Source of the DNA: Pseudomonadota bacterium
GTDB taxonomy: Bacteria; Desulfobacterota; Desulfobulbia; Desulfobulbales; JAHJIY01
Direction of reading: 5' to 3'
NCBI GenBank assembly: GCA_018823175.1
Contig: JAHJIY010000008.1
Span: 1 to 64,000 of the forward strand
DNA length: 64,000 bases
The position numbers were made by a program, and so were the translations under genes. Below are positions 1-7,263 of the stretch, piece after piece (position 1 is the first letter of the stretch; every line of letters begins with the position of its first letter). Under the pieces are notes generated by a model that was given only the letters and a program-made list of their open reading frames with translations, made no database searches and was not told where the DNA came from.

Positions 1-198
1 CGGGGCAGGGCCTCGCTTTCCTTCAAAGAGCGTTTTGGCCTGCTCTTGAAGTTCCTTCTTCCAATGCCCGACCGTTATAGGGTGAACCCCAAATTCTTGA
101 CCTATCTCGTTGATCGTCTTTACCCCTCGCAATGCCTCCAGGGCTATCTTCGCCTTGAACTCGGGAGTATGGAACTTTCTCTTCGTTGCTTCACTCAT
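1..198 (-). CDS. IS3-family transposase OrfA, N-terminal part (truncated by window edge)
   Basis: The 66 visible codons read MSEATKRKFHTPEFKAKIAL and continue with EALRGVKTINEIGQEFGVHP and ITVGHWKKELQEQAKTLFEG. This is the classical N-terminal helix-turn-helix of IS3 OrfA (HTH_Tnp_1), which binds the terminal repeats of the element. The start at 198 is the first ATG in frame; a second ATG eight bases upstream gives only a three-codon peptide. The rest of orfA, and the orfB integrase usually made by frameshifting, would lie left of the window. The family call rests on direct recognition of the KFHTPEFKAKIALEAL pattern. Confidence 0.85.
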   Translation of the reverse strand, partial: MSEATKRKFHTPEFKAKIALEALRGVKTINEIGQEFGVHPITVGHWKKELQEQAKTLFEGKRGPAP

Positions 199-261
199 CT
201 TTTCATGTTCCTCTGGATTGAGCATAGCTTAAACTACTGTCTTAAAACTGGGGTCCACTAT
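1..261 (-). mobile_element. End of an IS3-family insertion sequence (partial, runs off the window)
   Basis: The minus strand carries the start of an IS3-type OrfA (1-198). Outside it lies a short non-coding end that stops near position 261, where the sequence changes into a different coding frame. Read from the outer edge, the end begins TAGTGGACCCCAGTTTTAAG, the kind of GGACCCC-containing tip seen on IS3-family elements. The other end, OrfB and the target duplication lie outside the window, so the exact boundary is approximate to a few bases. The element interrupts the nuclease-like gene that follows. Confidence 0.75.
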
Positions 262-879
262 AGTCTGCCTGGGGAAGGGATTAGTTGGTTTATTCAGGAT
301 CTGGCAGATTATAAAAAATTATCAAAAAAACAACGCCGACTGGTGATCGATGCTGAATTAGCAAGAATATATTCTTTTTCCATGTGGGGTAAGGTATTAA
401 AGGAATTTAGACTTAAGCCAGTTAGACAAGATTTCACCAATTTTAATAAAATTGCGATAGCTGGCGGCGGGGGTGGTGGAGAGAGCGAAGAGCACAAGAA
501 TCTGAAAAAATATGTGTTATCTAATCCACATACCCTCGGTTTACCCAGGAATATACCGCTTGGCGAAGTGGAATTTATTCTTCCATCGGGTGATATCCTT
601 GACGTGTATTTTCAAAACAAGAAAGAACATATTGGTATTGAAGTTAAGTCAACTTTGTCCGATGTGGCGGATCTAACGAGAGGACTTTATCAGTGCATCA
701 AATACCAGGCAGTTCTTGAAGCAAGACAAGCCGCTATGGGGATATCACAAAACGTGCGAACAATGCTTGTGCTTGGTGGTCAATTGCCTGCGGAGTTACT
801 AGCACTGAAAAATGTTCTCGGTGTTCAAGTGTTTGAAAATATAGGGCAAAAAGTGGTTAACAATCAGTGTGCTTCCTGA
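262..879 (+). pseudogene. PD-(D/E)XK nuclease-like protein, 5' end removed by the IS
   Basis: An open frame runs through the IS end, but the coding-like part starts only after position 262 and gives about 205 residues. It ends in an alpha/beta domain with a candidate restriction-type active site: GEVEFILPSGDILDVYF, then HIGIEVKS, fitting D-x(n)-E-x-K. A run of six glycines precedes this domain. There is no plausible start with a ribosome-binding site just after the IS junction, so I treat it as a 5'-truncated gene. It sits beside tRNA-Phe, a usual integration spot, which suggests it is accessory DNA. The exact family is not recognised; a defence-related or VRR-NUC-like nuclease is possible. 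Confidence 0.6.
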
Positions 880-944
880 TTAGTTTTCCAGATTGATGAT
901 TCGTCCGGTGAAAAAAAACAAAACGACCAGAGGACGACCAGAGA

Positions 945-981
945 CAAAAAAAGGGGTTACAGCCAGATTAGCTGTAACCCC
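945..981 (-). terminator. Rho-independent terminator of tRNA-Phe
   Basis: An 11-bp perfect stem (GGGGTTACAGC / GCTGTAACCCC, 953-963 with 971-981) is followed on the minus strand by a run of seven T, directly downstream of the tRNA 3' end. Confidence 0.85.
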
Positions 982-991
982 TTGAATTTAC

Positions 992-1067
<76 letters not shown>

Positions 1068-1231
1068 GGAAACGCAGCTACAATATTTAACGAGGGGGAT
1101 ATTGTCAAGGTATTTCCCCAATATTGCTTGTTAAATTTTCACAAAAGTCACATCAAACTATAAAGGCACGAAGACACTGCATAAAAATAAAAACTTTGCG
1201 TGTCTTAGTGCCTAGTCTTTCAGATTACAAT

Positions 1232-2224
1232 TCAACCACGATTCGGAATTTCGGGCGGTTCCTCGGAATCTTCATCCATTAATTCTATTTCGGGCATTTC
1301 ATCATCATTGCCGCCCATCAGCTGGATGTCGGGGATTGTGTCGTCATCAGCCACCAGTTCGGTTTCCAGCTGAATTTCAGGGAGTGATTCATCTGCTTCG
1401 TCAGACAAGAGACTAAGATCCAGATCATCATCCAGGTTTATTTCGTCTTCGCCAGATTCTTCGATCAGAGAAGAGAGATCAACTACTTCATCCTCATCTT
1501 CCAGAGCCAATTCTTCGCCATGTTCCCCTTCGTCCAGGGTGTCAAGATCAAGCGCCCCGGCATTGACTGAAAGTTCCAGCTCTTCCGATTTTTGCTCGGG
1601 TGTAATTTCCTCTTGTTCTGGAAGAAGATCGGAAAGATCAATGTCATCTAAGTCAACGGAGCTTAAGTGGTCTTCAACATCAAGGTCTTCATCAAGGAGA
1701 TTGAAGCTGCTCGGTTCAATCTGTTCCAGATTGTCTGATAAATCTAGTGTTTCAGAGATTCTGAGCTGGGAGGTGTCAGACAAGTCAAAATCGGCATCAT
1801 CACCCAATTCAAAGGACAATTCGTGGGCGGACATTCGTGAGGTAGCCGGACCGGTTTCGTCAAACTGGGTAAGGTCAATGGGGAGGACTTCGCCCAATTC
1901 CAGCGAAATGTCGTCATCGCCGTCAGCGCTCATGCCGCTTAGCGATATTACGCTATCGTCATGGTCTTCCAGGTCGAAAGAGATTTCGGATGGGGAATCA
2001 TCGAAATTAAGCTCTTGTGCTTCCATAGGAGGAAATGACTGGGTGCCCATATCTTCTTCTGACTCATAAGAAGTGGACTTTATGACGGAACCTAGAAAAA
2101 ATCCAACGTCAGTTCCGGTTCCGGTTCCCTGTAATTCTTCGGCTAAATCAGCGAGATCGTTGGTGCACTTGGAGCAGGCACTCAAATCATCGAAAGAAAT
2201 AAAACCGCATTTTGGACATCGCAT
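1232..2224 (-). CDS. Zinc-ribbon protein with a long acidic tail, function unknown
   Basis: The 330-residue protein opens with a small zinc ribbon (MRCPKCGF...CSKC, two CxxC pairs within the first 20 residues). The rest is almost entirely acidic and low in complexity, rich in Asp, Glu, Ser and Leu, with repeating units such as DLSDLLPEQEE, EIQLETEL and PEIELMDED. There is no signal peptide or membrane segment. Proteins of this plan (N-terminal zinc ribbon plus disordered acidic tail) are common hypotheticals in deltaproteobacteria and may act as protein- or RNA-binding adaptors; this is inference. It is transcribed alone, with a 369-bp A+T-rich region upstream. I cannot assign a function. Confidence 0.75.
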   Translation of the reverse strand: MRCPKCGFISFDDLSACSKCTNDLADLAEELQGTGTGTDVGFFLGSVIKSTSYESEEDMGTQSFPPMEAQELNFDDSPSEISFDLEDHDDSVISLSGMSADGDDDISLELGEVLPIDLTQFDETGPATSRMSAHELSFELGDDADFDLSDTSQLRISETLDLSDNLEQIEPSSFNLLDEDLDVEDHLSSVDLDDIDLSDLLPEQEEITPEQKSEELELSVNAGALDLDTLDEGEHGEELALEDEDEVVDLSSLIEESGEDEINLDDDLDLSLLSDEADESLPEIQLETELVADDDTIPDIQLMGGNDDEMPEIELMDEDSEEPPEIPNRG

Positions 2225-2593
2225 CGCAGATTCCTTGTGAGCAAATAATTATGGGCTCTTTCCGAAAAACGACGGGCTTTTGCTGATTATTTTTATCTGC
2301 TGAAGAATATTAAAGCAACAAAAAAAAAGTAATTATTAAATGTATACTAACAAAATTATTACATAAAACAACAATTAAAGAAAGGGTTGATTTCAAAAGT
2401 AAAATAATTAACTAATGATCAAATTCTTGCATTAAAAGGTGCTACAGGATAGTCTTGCATTCCTGATCGTGCAAGCAGTTTATCGTGTATTGTTTGTTAA
2501 CCGTGGGAAGTGATCGATATTGCGTGATTTGTTTATGATATCTTATGGTTGATATTGTTGCTTATTGCTCTGACTATAGGTTTTAAATAGGAT
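2225..2593. other. A+T-rich divergent intergenic region
   Basis: This 369-bp gap separates the minus-strand zinc-ribbon gene from the plus-strand lipoprotein gene and so should hold both promoters. It is strongly A+T-rich. A six-base inverted repeat (CTTGCA...TGCAAG, near 2454-2475) is the only structure I see. No coding frame with a ribosome-binding site is evident. Confidence 0.5.
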
Positions 2594-3019
2594 ATGGATA
2601 TGGTGGTATCTACATGGGGTGGCCGAAAATATTTTATTCCTGCGGCTATCGTTCGTTCTTTGTCTGTGCTGTTTATTTTTTTGCTTTTTTTGATTACGGC
2701 ATGCGGGGCCAAGGAGCCTGTGCGCCATCTTTCCTCTGATGTTTGTCTGGTCATGCCGGAAAAAACAACCCGGCAGGAAGTTCTTTCATTCATGGGTAAT
2801 CCTGATCAACGACAGGTCTCGCCGGAAGGGGATGAGAAATGGATTTACGCCAGGGTGAAAAAAAGTTTCTGGCGACAAACGCCCTTGATCGGTAATTATT
2901 TTGGGTTTGAGACCTATGATGTGGTAACGGTGACTTTTCTGGGCGACAAGGTATTTACCTGTGTTTACCGGGAGCTTGATGAGAAAGATTATAAAGATAA
3001 TGGATCCGGCAGTTGGTAA
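2594..3019 (+). CDS. Small outer-membrane-assembly-like lipoprotein (SmpA/BamE-type fold suspected)
   Basis: The 141-residue protein has a positively charged start, a hydrophobic segment (about residues 16-36) and a lipobox LITAC with the lipidated cysteine at residue 37. The mature part contains MPEKTTRQEVLSFMGNPDQR, then WIYARV and a C-terminal beta-rich stretch (DVVTVTFLGDKV). This resembles the SmpA/OmlA (BamE) pattern, in which a helix with T-x-x-E/D-V...G-x-P is followed by strands. It is probably anchored in the outer membrane facing the periplasm. Its stop codon overlaps the TTG start of pcm, so the two are probably co-transcribed. Assignment to BamE itself is uncertain. Confidence 0.7.
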   Translation: MDMVVSTWGGRKYFIPAAIVRSLSVLFIFLLFLITACGAKEPVRHLSSDVCLVMPEKTTRQEVLSFMGNPDQRQVSPEGDEKWIYARVKKSFWRQTPLIGNYFGFETYDVVTVTFLGDKVFTCVYRELDEKDYKDNGSGSW

Positions 3020-3672
3020 GACCCAATATTAATAATTATGAGAAAGCCCGGGAGCGCATGATCCTGGAGCAGCTTGTACCCCGCGGGATCATAGACCAGA
3101 AGGTGCTGGAGGTAATGGGCAAGGTCCCCAGGCACCTGTTTGTCGAAGATGCGCTGCAGGCGCAGTCTTATAGTGATTTTCCTCTGCCGATCGGTGAGGG
3201 GCAAACTATCTCCCAACCTTATATTGTGGCGTTAATGACTCAGATGCTTAATTTGCGCGGGGATGAGAGCGTGCTGGAGATCGGTACCGGCAGCGGATAC
3301 CAGGCCGCCGTTCTGTCCAGGCTTTGTGAGAGAGTTTTTTCCGTTGAAAGAATTAAACCTTTATTTGTTAAGGCCAGAAAGATTTTTGATCAACTGCTTT
3401 ACTTTAATATCCTCTGTAAAATTGATGACGGGACCATGGGTTGGCCGGCTAATGCGCCATATGACGCAATCATGGTCACTGCCGCTGGCCCTGATATTCC
3501 GCAGGCGCTGGTCGACCAATTGGCTGACCCCGGGCGGATGGTGATCCCGATTGGGGACCGGACAAGTCAGCGGCTTACTCTGGTTACCAAGGAAGATGGG
3601 GAAATTAAGGTGCGGGACGGGGAAGCGGTACGTTTTGTAAGTTTGATCGGCGCCCAGGGCTGGGAACCATGA
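3013..3672 (+). CDS. pcm: Protein-L-isoaspartate O-methyltransferase
   Basis: The 219-residue product matches Pcm (PIMT), which uses S-adenosylmethionine to methylate L-isoaspartyl residues in aged proteins and so starts their repair. The signature MILEQLVPRGIIDQKVLEVM is followed by PRHLFVEDALQ, the substrate loop IGEGQTISQPYIVA and the SAM motif LEIGTGSGYQAAVL. The likely start is TTG at 3013, overlapping the preceding lipoprotein stop; an ATG at 3058 would remove the usual N-terminal helix. The last codons overlap the start of the next membrane protein gene, suggesting one operon. The family call is firm; only the start is uncertain. Confidence 0.93.
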   Translation: MVRPNINNYEKARERMILEQLVPRGIIDQKVLEVMGKVPRHLFVEDALQAQSYSDFPLPIGEGQTISQPYIVALMTQMLNLRGDESVLEIGTGSGYQAAVLSRLCERVFSVERIKPLFVKARKIFDQLLYFNILCKIDDGTMGWPANAPYDAIMVTAAGPDIPQALVDQLADPGRMVIPIGDRTSQRLTLVTKEDGEIKVRDGEAVRFVSLIGAQGWEP

Positions 3673-4283
3673 CAAACGAAACTGCGGTACAAAACAGAGG
3701 AATTCTACGCCGGACTTACGACTGGTTGATGAACTGGATGCAGACGCCATACGGGGTTTGGGTCCTGTTTGGGGTCGCGGTGGCCGAGTCGTCTTTCTTT
3801 CCGATTCCGCCCGATGTTTTTTTGATGGCTTTATGTATTTCGCTGCCCAAAAAATCATTTCGTTTTGCGGCTATCTGTGCGGTGGGGTCGGTGCTTGGCG
3901 GGGCTATTGGTTATGGACTGGGCCTTGGTTTTATGGACACCCTCGGCAGTAAGATTATTGCCTTGTACGGTCTGGCTGATAAATACGAAATTGTCCAGCA
4001 TCTATATCAGAAATATGATGCCTTGGCCGTTGGCGCGGCAGGGTTCACCCCGTTACCTTATAAGCTGTTCACCATTACCGCCGGGGCTTTTAAGATAAAT
4101 TTTGCTACCTTCATGGTCGTTTCTCTGGTCTCCCGGTCAGCCCGGTTTTTTCTGGTGGCCGCCTTTATCTATAAGTTCGGGGCTCCAGTTCGGACCTTTA
4201 TCGAGCGTTATTTCAACCTTTTGACTATTTTGTTTTTGATTTTACTGGTTCTGGGCTATCTTTTAATCAAATTGGTTTTGTGA
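3669..4283 (+). CDS. YqaA/DedA-family (VTT domain) membrane protein
   Basis: The 204-residue protein has about five hydrophobic segments and the SNARE-associated/VTT-domain hallmark AESSFFPIPPDVFLMA, in which a charged residue precedes a PIPP re-entrant loop. A second loop with GFTPLPYKLFTITAG is also typical of the YqaA branch. Members are inner-membrane proteins linked to lipid scrambling or transport and to proton-motive force maintenance; the substrate here cannot be read from sequence. The ATG overlaps the pcm stop codon, so translation is probably coupled. Its 3' end overlaps the convergent mtaD gene by 17 bp. Confidence 0.85.
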   Translation: MTNETAVQNRGILRRTYDWLMNWMQTPYGVWVLFGVAVAESSFFPIPPDVFLMALCISLPKKSFRFAAICAVGSVLGGAIGYGLGLGFMDTLGSKIIALYGLADKYEIVQHLYQKYDALAVGAAGFTPLPYKLFTITAGAFKINFATFMVVSLVSRSARFFLVAAFIYKFGAPVRTFIERYFNLLTILFLILLVLGYLLIKLVL

Positions 4284-5577
4284 TCTTTTTGCTTAATCTG
4301 TCTACCTGTTTCATGCATTCTGTCAGGTCAAAGCTCAGGATTTGCCGGTTTTCCATGATTAATTTGCCATTGATGATTACGGTGGTTACGTCTTGTCCGC
4401 CGGCGGCATAGACCAGTAATGACTCCGGCTTGTAAAAAGGGGTCAGGTGCGGGGCTTTGAGATCTAGTAAGATCAGGTCAGCTCTTTTCCCGATTTCAAG
4501 AGATCCCGTAGTTTCTGCTATTCCCAGGACTTCGGCCCCTCCAATGGTTGCCATTTTTAAGACTTCCCGGGCGGTCAGGACGGTCGGGTCCAGATTTTTA
4601 ACCTTATGAAGTTTGGCGCAAGTATTCATTTCCTGAAAAAGATCAAGATTGTTATTGCTGGCGCAGCCATCGGTTCCGATGCCTGTCGTTAATCCAAGTT
4701 CAAGCATCTCTTTGAGTGGCGCGATGCCCGACGCCAGCTTCATGTTGCTTTCAGGGCAGGTGGCGACTGTTGCCCCTGAATCTCGCAAAATCTGCAGATC
4801 TTCATCATCCAGCCAGACGCTGTGCACGCAGACCGTGCTTTCATCCAAGACGCCAAGCTGGTGCAGGTATTTAACCGGCGAAACTTCATATTCCTCTTTT
4901 GATTTTCTTACTTCAAATTCGGTTTCTGCCAGGTGGATAAAAAATCGGCTCGATGTTTTGGCGGCTAGATCTTTGGCATTTTTGACGGTTTGGGCACTAC
5001 AGGTATAAGGCGAGTGGCAGAATACGGCTGGTGTAATCAGCTCATGGTCCTGCCAGCGGTTGATAAAATCGGCGACGCTGCTCACGTTTTTTGTCGGATC
5101 CGGGACTCCGGGCGCCGGGAAGTCAATGACGCCCTGGGCGGCTATCGCCCGGATGCCGGCGTCAGCAAAGGCCTGGGCGGCCTGGTCTTCATGAAAATAG
5201 CCGTCCGCGACCGTTGTGGTGCCGGACATGATCATCTCGGCTGCCGCCAGTTTGGAACACCAGTAGACCATCTCCTCGCTGACAAATTGTGCCTCGGCCG
5301 GGAATATATGTTCGTTTAGCCAGATCATCAGGGGCAGATCATCGGCCAGGCCGCGAAACAGAGTCATCGCCGCATGATTATGGGAGTTGATTAATCCCGG
5401 CATCGCCAGAGTGTTTTCGGCCTCAATTGTTTTGCGGGCAGAGATTGCCGGAAGTTCAGACATCCGGCCAAACCCGGTGATCAGGCCATTGTTTATTGAC
5501 AGAAACCCCTTATTTATGGGAACCGGCCAGGTTGGATCGTAAAAAAAGGCGTTGATAATTAAGAGATCATGTTCCAT
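4267..5577 (-). CDS. mtaD: 5-methylthioadenosine/S-adenosylhomocysteine deaminase (amidohydrolase)
   Basis: The 436-residue protein is a metal-dependent amidohydrolase. The first metal site is LINSHNHAAMTLFRGLADD. Later come FCHSPYTC, a HLAETEFEV substrate/metal segment, VHSVWL, and the catalytic IGTDGCASNNNLDLFQEM. This pattern, with the N-x-x-N-D-L-F signature, is that of MtaD-type enzymes that deaminate SAH and MTA, a route used by many anaerobes to recycle SAM by-products. I chose ATG 5577, 12 bases after the dapL stop. An in-frame ATG at 5601 would overlap dapL, and neither start has a strong ribosome-binding site. Close coupling to dapL suggests a two-gene operon. Confidence 0.9.
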   Translation of the reverse strand: MEHDLLIINAFFYDPTWPVPINKGFLSINNGLITGFGRMSELPAISARKTIEAENTLAMPGLINSHNHAAMTLFRGLADDLPLMIWLNEHIFPAEAQFVSEEMVYWCSKLAAAEMIMSGTTTVADGYFHEDQAAQAFADAGIRAIAAQGVIDFPAPGVPDPTKNVSSVADFINRWQDHELITPAVFCHSPYTCSAQTVKNAKDLAAKTSSRFFIHLAETEFEVRKSKEEYEVSPVKYLHQLGVLDESTVCVHSVWLDDEDLQILRDSGATVATCPESNMKLASGIAPLKEMLELGLTTGIGTDGCASNNNLDLFQEMNTCAKLHKVKNLDPTVLTAREVLKMATIGGAEVLGIAETTGSLEIGKRADLILLDLKAPHLTPFYKPESLLVYAAGGQDVTTVIINGKLIMENRQILSFDLTECMKQVDRLSKKITKPI

Positions 5578-5588
5578 CGGTGGATTGT

Positions 5589-6824
5589 TTATTTGCCCCA
5601 TTTTTTTTGAATTCGATTTACCGCTTCTGCGACATTTTGCTGGGAACCAAAAGCGGAAAGCCGGAAATATCCTTCGCCGCTTGGTCCGAATCCGCTGCCC
5701 GGGGTTCCGACTACGTGGCATTCGTTGATCAATTTATTGAAAAAATCCCAACTGCCGATGCCGCCCGGGGTCTTGAGCCAGATATATGGCGCGTTAACCC
5801 CGCCGTAGCATGTGATCCCGGCATTTGCCAGTCCTTCTTTTATGACTTTTGCATTTTCCATATAATAGGAGATGGTTTCCATGACCTGGGCCCAGCCTTC
5901 ATCTGAATACACAGCGGCCGCTGCTTTCTGGACCGGATAGGAGACTCCGTTGAATTTCGTGCCCTGTCGGCGGTTCCATAGTTTATTCAAGGACAGCTCT
6001 TCGCCGCCGGCCGTCATCGCCATCAGTTCTTCAGGTACCACCGTCAATCCGCAACGGACTCCGGTAAAGCCGGCGGTTTTTGAAAAGGATCTAAATTCAA
6101 TGGCGCAACTTTTGGCCCCTTCAATTTCATATATGGAATGCGGGATCCCGGGTTCGCTGATAAAGGCCTCGTAGGCGGCGTCAAAAAGGATGATCGCTTT
6201 GTTTTTGGTCGCATAATCAACCCAGGCTTTAAGTTGCTCCCTGGTGGCAACGGTTCCGGTCGGGTTATTTGGGTAACACAGATAGATCAGATCAACTTTT
6301 TGTTCGGGAAAAGCCGGGGTGAAGTGGTTTTCCTCGGTGCAGGGCATATAGACAATCCCGGCATAATAACCTTTTTCATCGGCCTCGCCGCTGCGCCCGA
6401 CCATCACATTGGTATCGTTGTAAACGGGGTAAACCGGGTCACAAATGGCTACCTTGTTTGAGGTGTCGAAGATATCAAGAATATTGGCGCTGTCGCATTT
6501 GGAGCCGTCGGAGATAAAGATTTCATTGGTTTTCAGGCTGACCCCCAGCGGGAGGTAGGCCTTTTCGATGATGGTGTTGATCAACCAATCATAACCTTGT
6601 TCCGGGCCATAGCCGTGGAAAGTTTCCGCCTTGGCCAGATCATCGATCCCGTCATGAAAAGCTTTAATAACTGCAGGGGCTAGTGGTCTGGTCACATCCC
6701 CGATACCAAGTCGGATCAGTTTGGCCTCCGGATTGGTTTTGGAAAACTCTTTAACTCGTTTGGCAATTTCCGGGAAAAGGTAGCCGGCTTTTAATTTTAG
6801 ATAATTATCATTTAGACGTGTCAT
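5589..6824 (-). CDS. dapL: LL-diaminopimelate aminotransferase
   Basis: The 411-residue class I PLP aminotransferase converts tetrahydrodipicolinate directly to LL-diaminopimelate, bypassing the succinylase and acetylase branches of lysine and peptidoglycan synthesis. Visible signatures are the N-terminal [42 protein letters not shown] (184-190) and the PLP-lysine motif [10 protein letters not shown] with Lys249. Length fits the family (about 410). An AGGAGG ribosome-binding site lies eight bases before the ATG. The dapA and dapB genes that make its substrate lie about 57 kb to the right. A structured RNA candidate and terminator lie 180-290 bp upstream. Confidence 0.95.
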   Translation of the reverse strand: MTRLNDNYLKLKAGYLFPEIAKRVKEFSKTNPEAKLIRLGIGDVTRPLAPAVIKAFHDGIDDLAKAETFHGYGPEQGYDWLINTIIEKAYLPLGVSLKTNEIFISDGSKCDSANILDIFDTSNKVAICDPVYPVYNDTNVMVGRSGEADEKGYYAGIVYMPCTEENHFTPAFPEQKVDLIYLCYPNNPTGTVATREQLKAWVDYATKNKAIILFDAAYEAFISEPGIPHSIYEIEGAKSCAIEFRSFSKTAGFTGVRCGLTVVPEELMAMTAGGEELSLNKLWNRRQGTKFNGVSYPVQKAAAAVYSDEGWAQVMETISYYMENAKVIKEGLANAGITCYGGVNAPYIWLKTPGGIGSWDFFNKLINECHVVGTPGSGFGPSGEGYFRLSAFGSQQNVAEAVNRIQKKWGK

Positions 6825-6999
6825 TCAGGTGTTCCTCCTAACTATTTGGATGCCCGATTCAGGCAAAATATTTATCGTTTGGATTAATTTGCGCAGGTTA
6901 AATGGAATCAGGACTATAAAAAAATGTCTTTGGAAATACCAGGGAAAATTAGATCTTGCCGCGAAAGATTAATGGGGGGCGGAAATATTTAGGTTAAAT

Positions 7000-7030
7000 A
7001 AAAAAAGCAGAGTCAATTAAATGACCCTGC
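7000..7030 (-). terminator. Rho-independent terminator upstream of dapL
   Basis: On the minus strand GCAGGGTCA and TGACTCTGC (7030-7022 and 7015-7007) pair with one G-U type mismatch and are followed by seven T. It either ends the small RNA candidate 7000-7117 and readthrough from the 744-residue gene, or acts as an attenuator for dapL. Confidence 0.8.
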
Positions 7031-7117
7031 TTCTTTTTACGGGAGGAGTCTCGTCTTTAAGCTTACGTTGCGTTAACGCTGCCGTTTATATTTTATGTAG
7101 TTAGACTCTCCCTCTTT
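7000..7117 (-). ncRNA. Candidate structured small RNA or attenuated dapL leader
   Basis: Between the 744-residue gene and dapL the minus strand holds a promoter-like pair (7124-7153). Next comes GGGAGAGTCT (7112-7103), which pairs with AGACTCCTCCC (7051-7041) across an inner region containing the palindrome GCGTTAACGC, and then a perfect terminator (7030-7000). The predicted transcript is about 118 nt and has no open frame. It ends 176 bp before dapL, so it may be an independent small RNA or a riboswitch-like leader of dapL-mtaD. I do not recognise a known riboswitch class; it does not look like the lysine or SAH riboswitch. Confidence 0.45.
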
Positions 7118-7123
7118 AGATAA

Positions 7124-7153
7124 ATGATATCATCATGATTTACGCAAAGTAAA
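7124..7153 (-). promoter_or_regulatory. Sigma-70-like promoter for the small RNA/leader
   Basis: On the minus strand TTTACT and TATCAT are separated by 18 bases, placing a start near 7117, just before the long-range stem of the RNA candidate. Confidence 0.4.
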
Positions 7154-7263
7154 GCCGTTATTTAATATTTTTTTATTTATTTTTGGGTTGGAGTAAAAAC
7201 ATTGAAATAACAAGGTGATAGGCTTCCAATTAGTGGAGAATTTTTTTGGCAGTAGTCTTGAGA

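Noticed and set aside
46-261. First part of the open frame 46-879 on the plus strand as protein coding
   Set aside because: The opposite strand in 1-198 encodes a convincing IS3 OrfA N-terminus, so this stretch is the antisense of the IS; only the part after 262 looks like a gene.
1539-2069. Plus-strand 176-codon open frame rich in serine
   Set aside because: It is the mirror of the acidic low-complexity minus-strand protein; composition follows from that and there is no ribosome-binding site.
7000-7117. Lysine or SAH riboswitch upstream of dapL-mtaD
   Set aside because: Length and conserved core sequences of those classes are not visible; kept only as an unclassified structured RNA.
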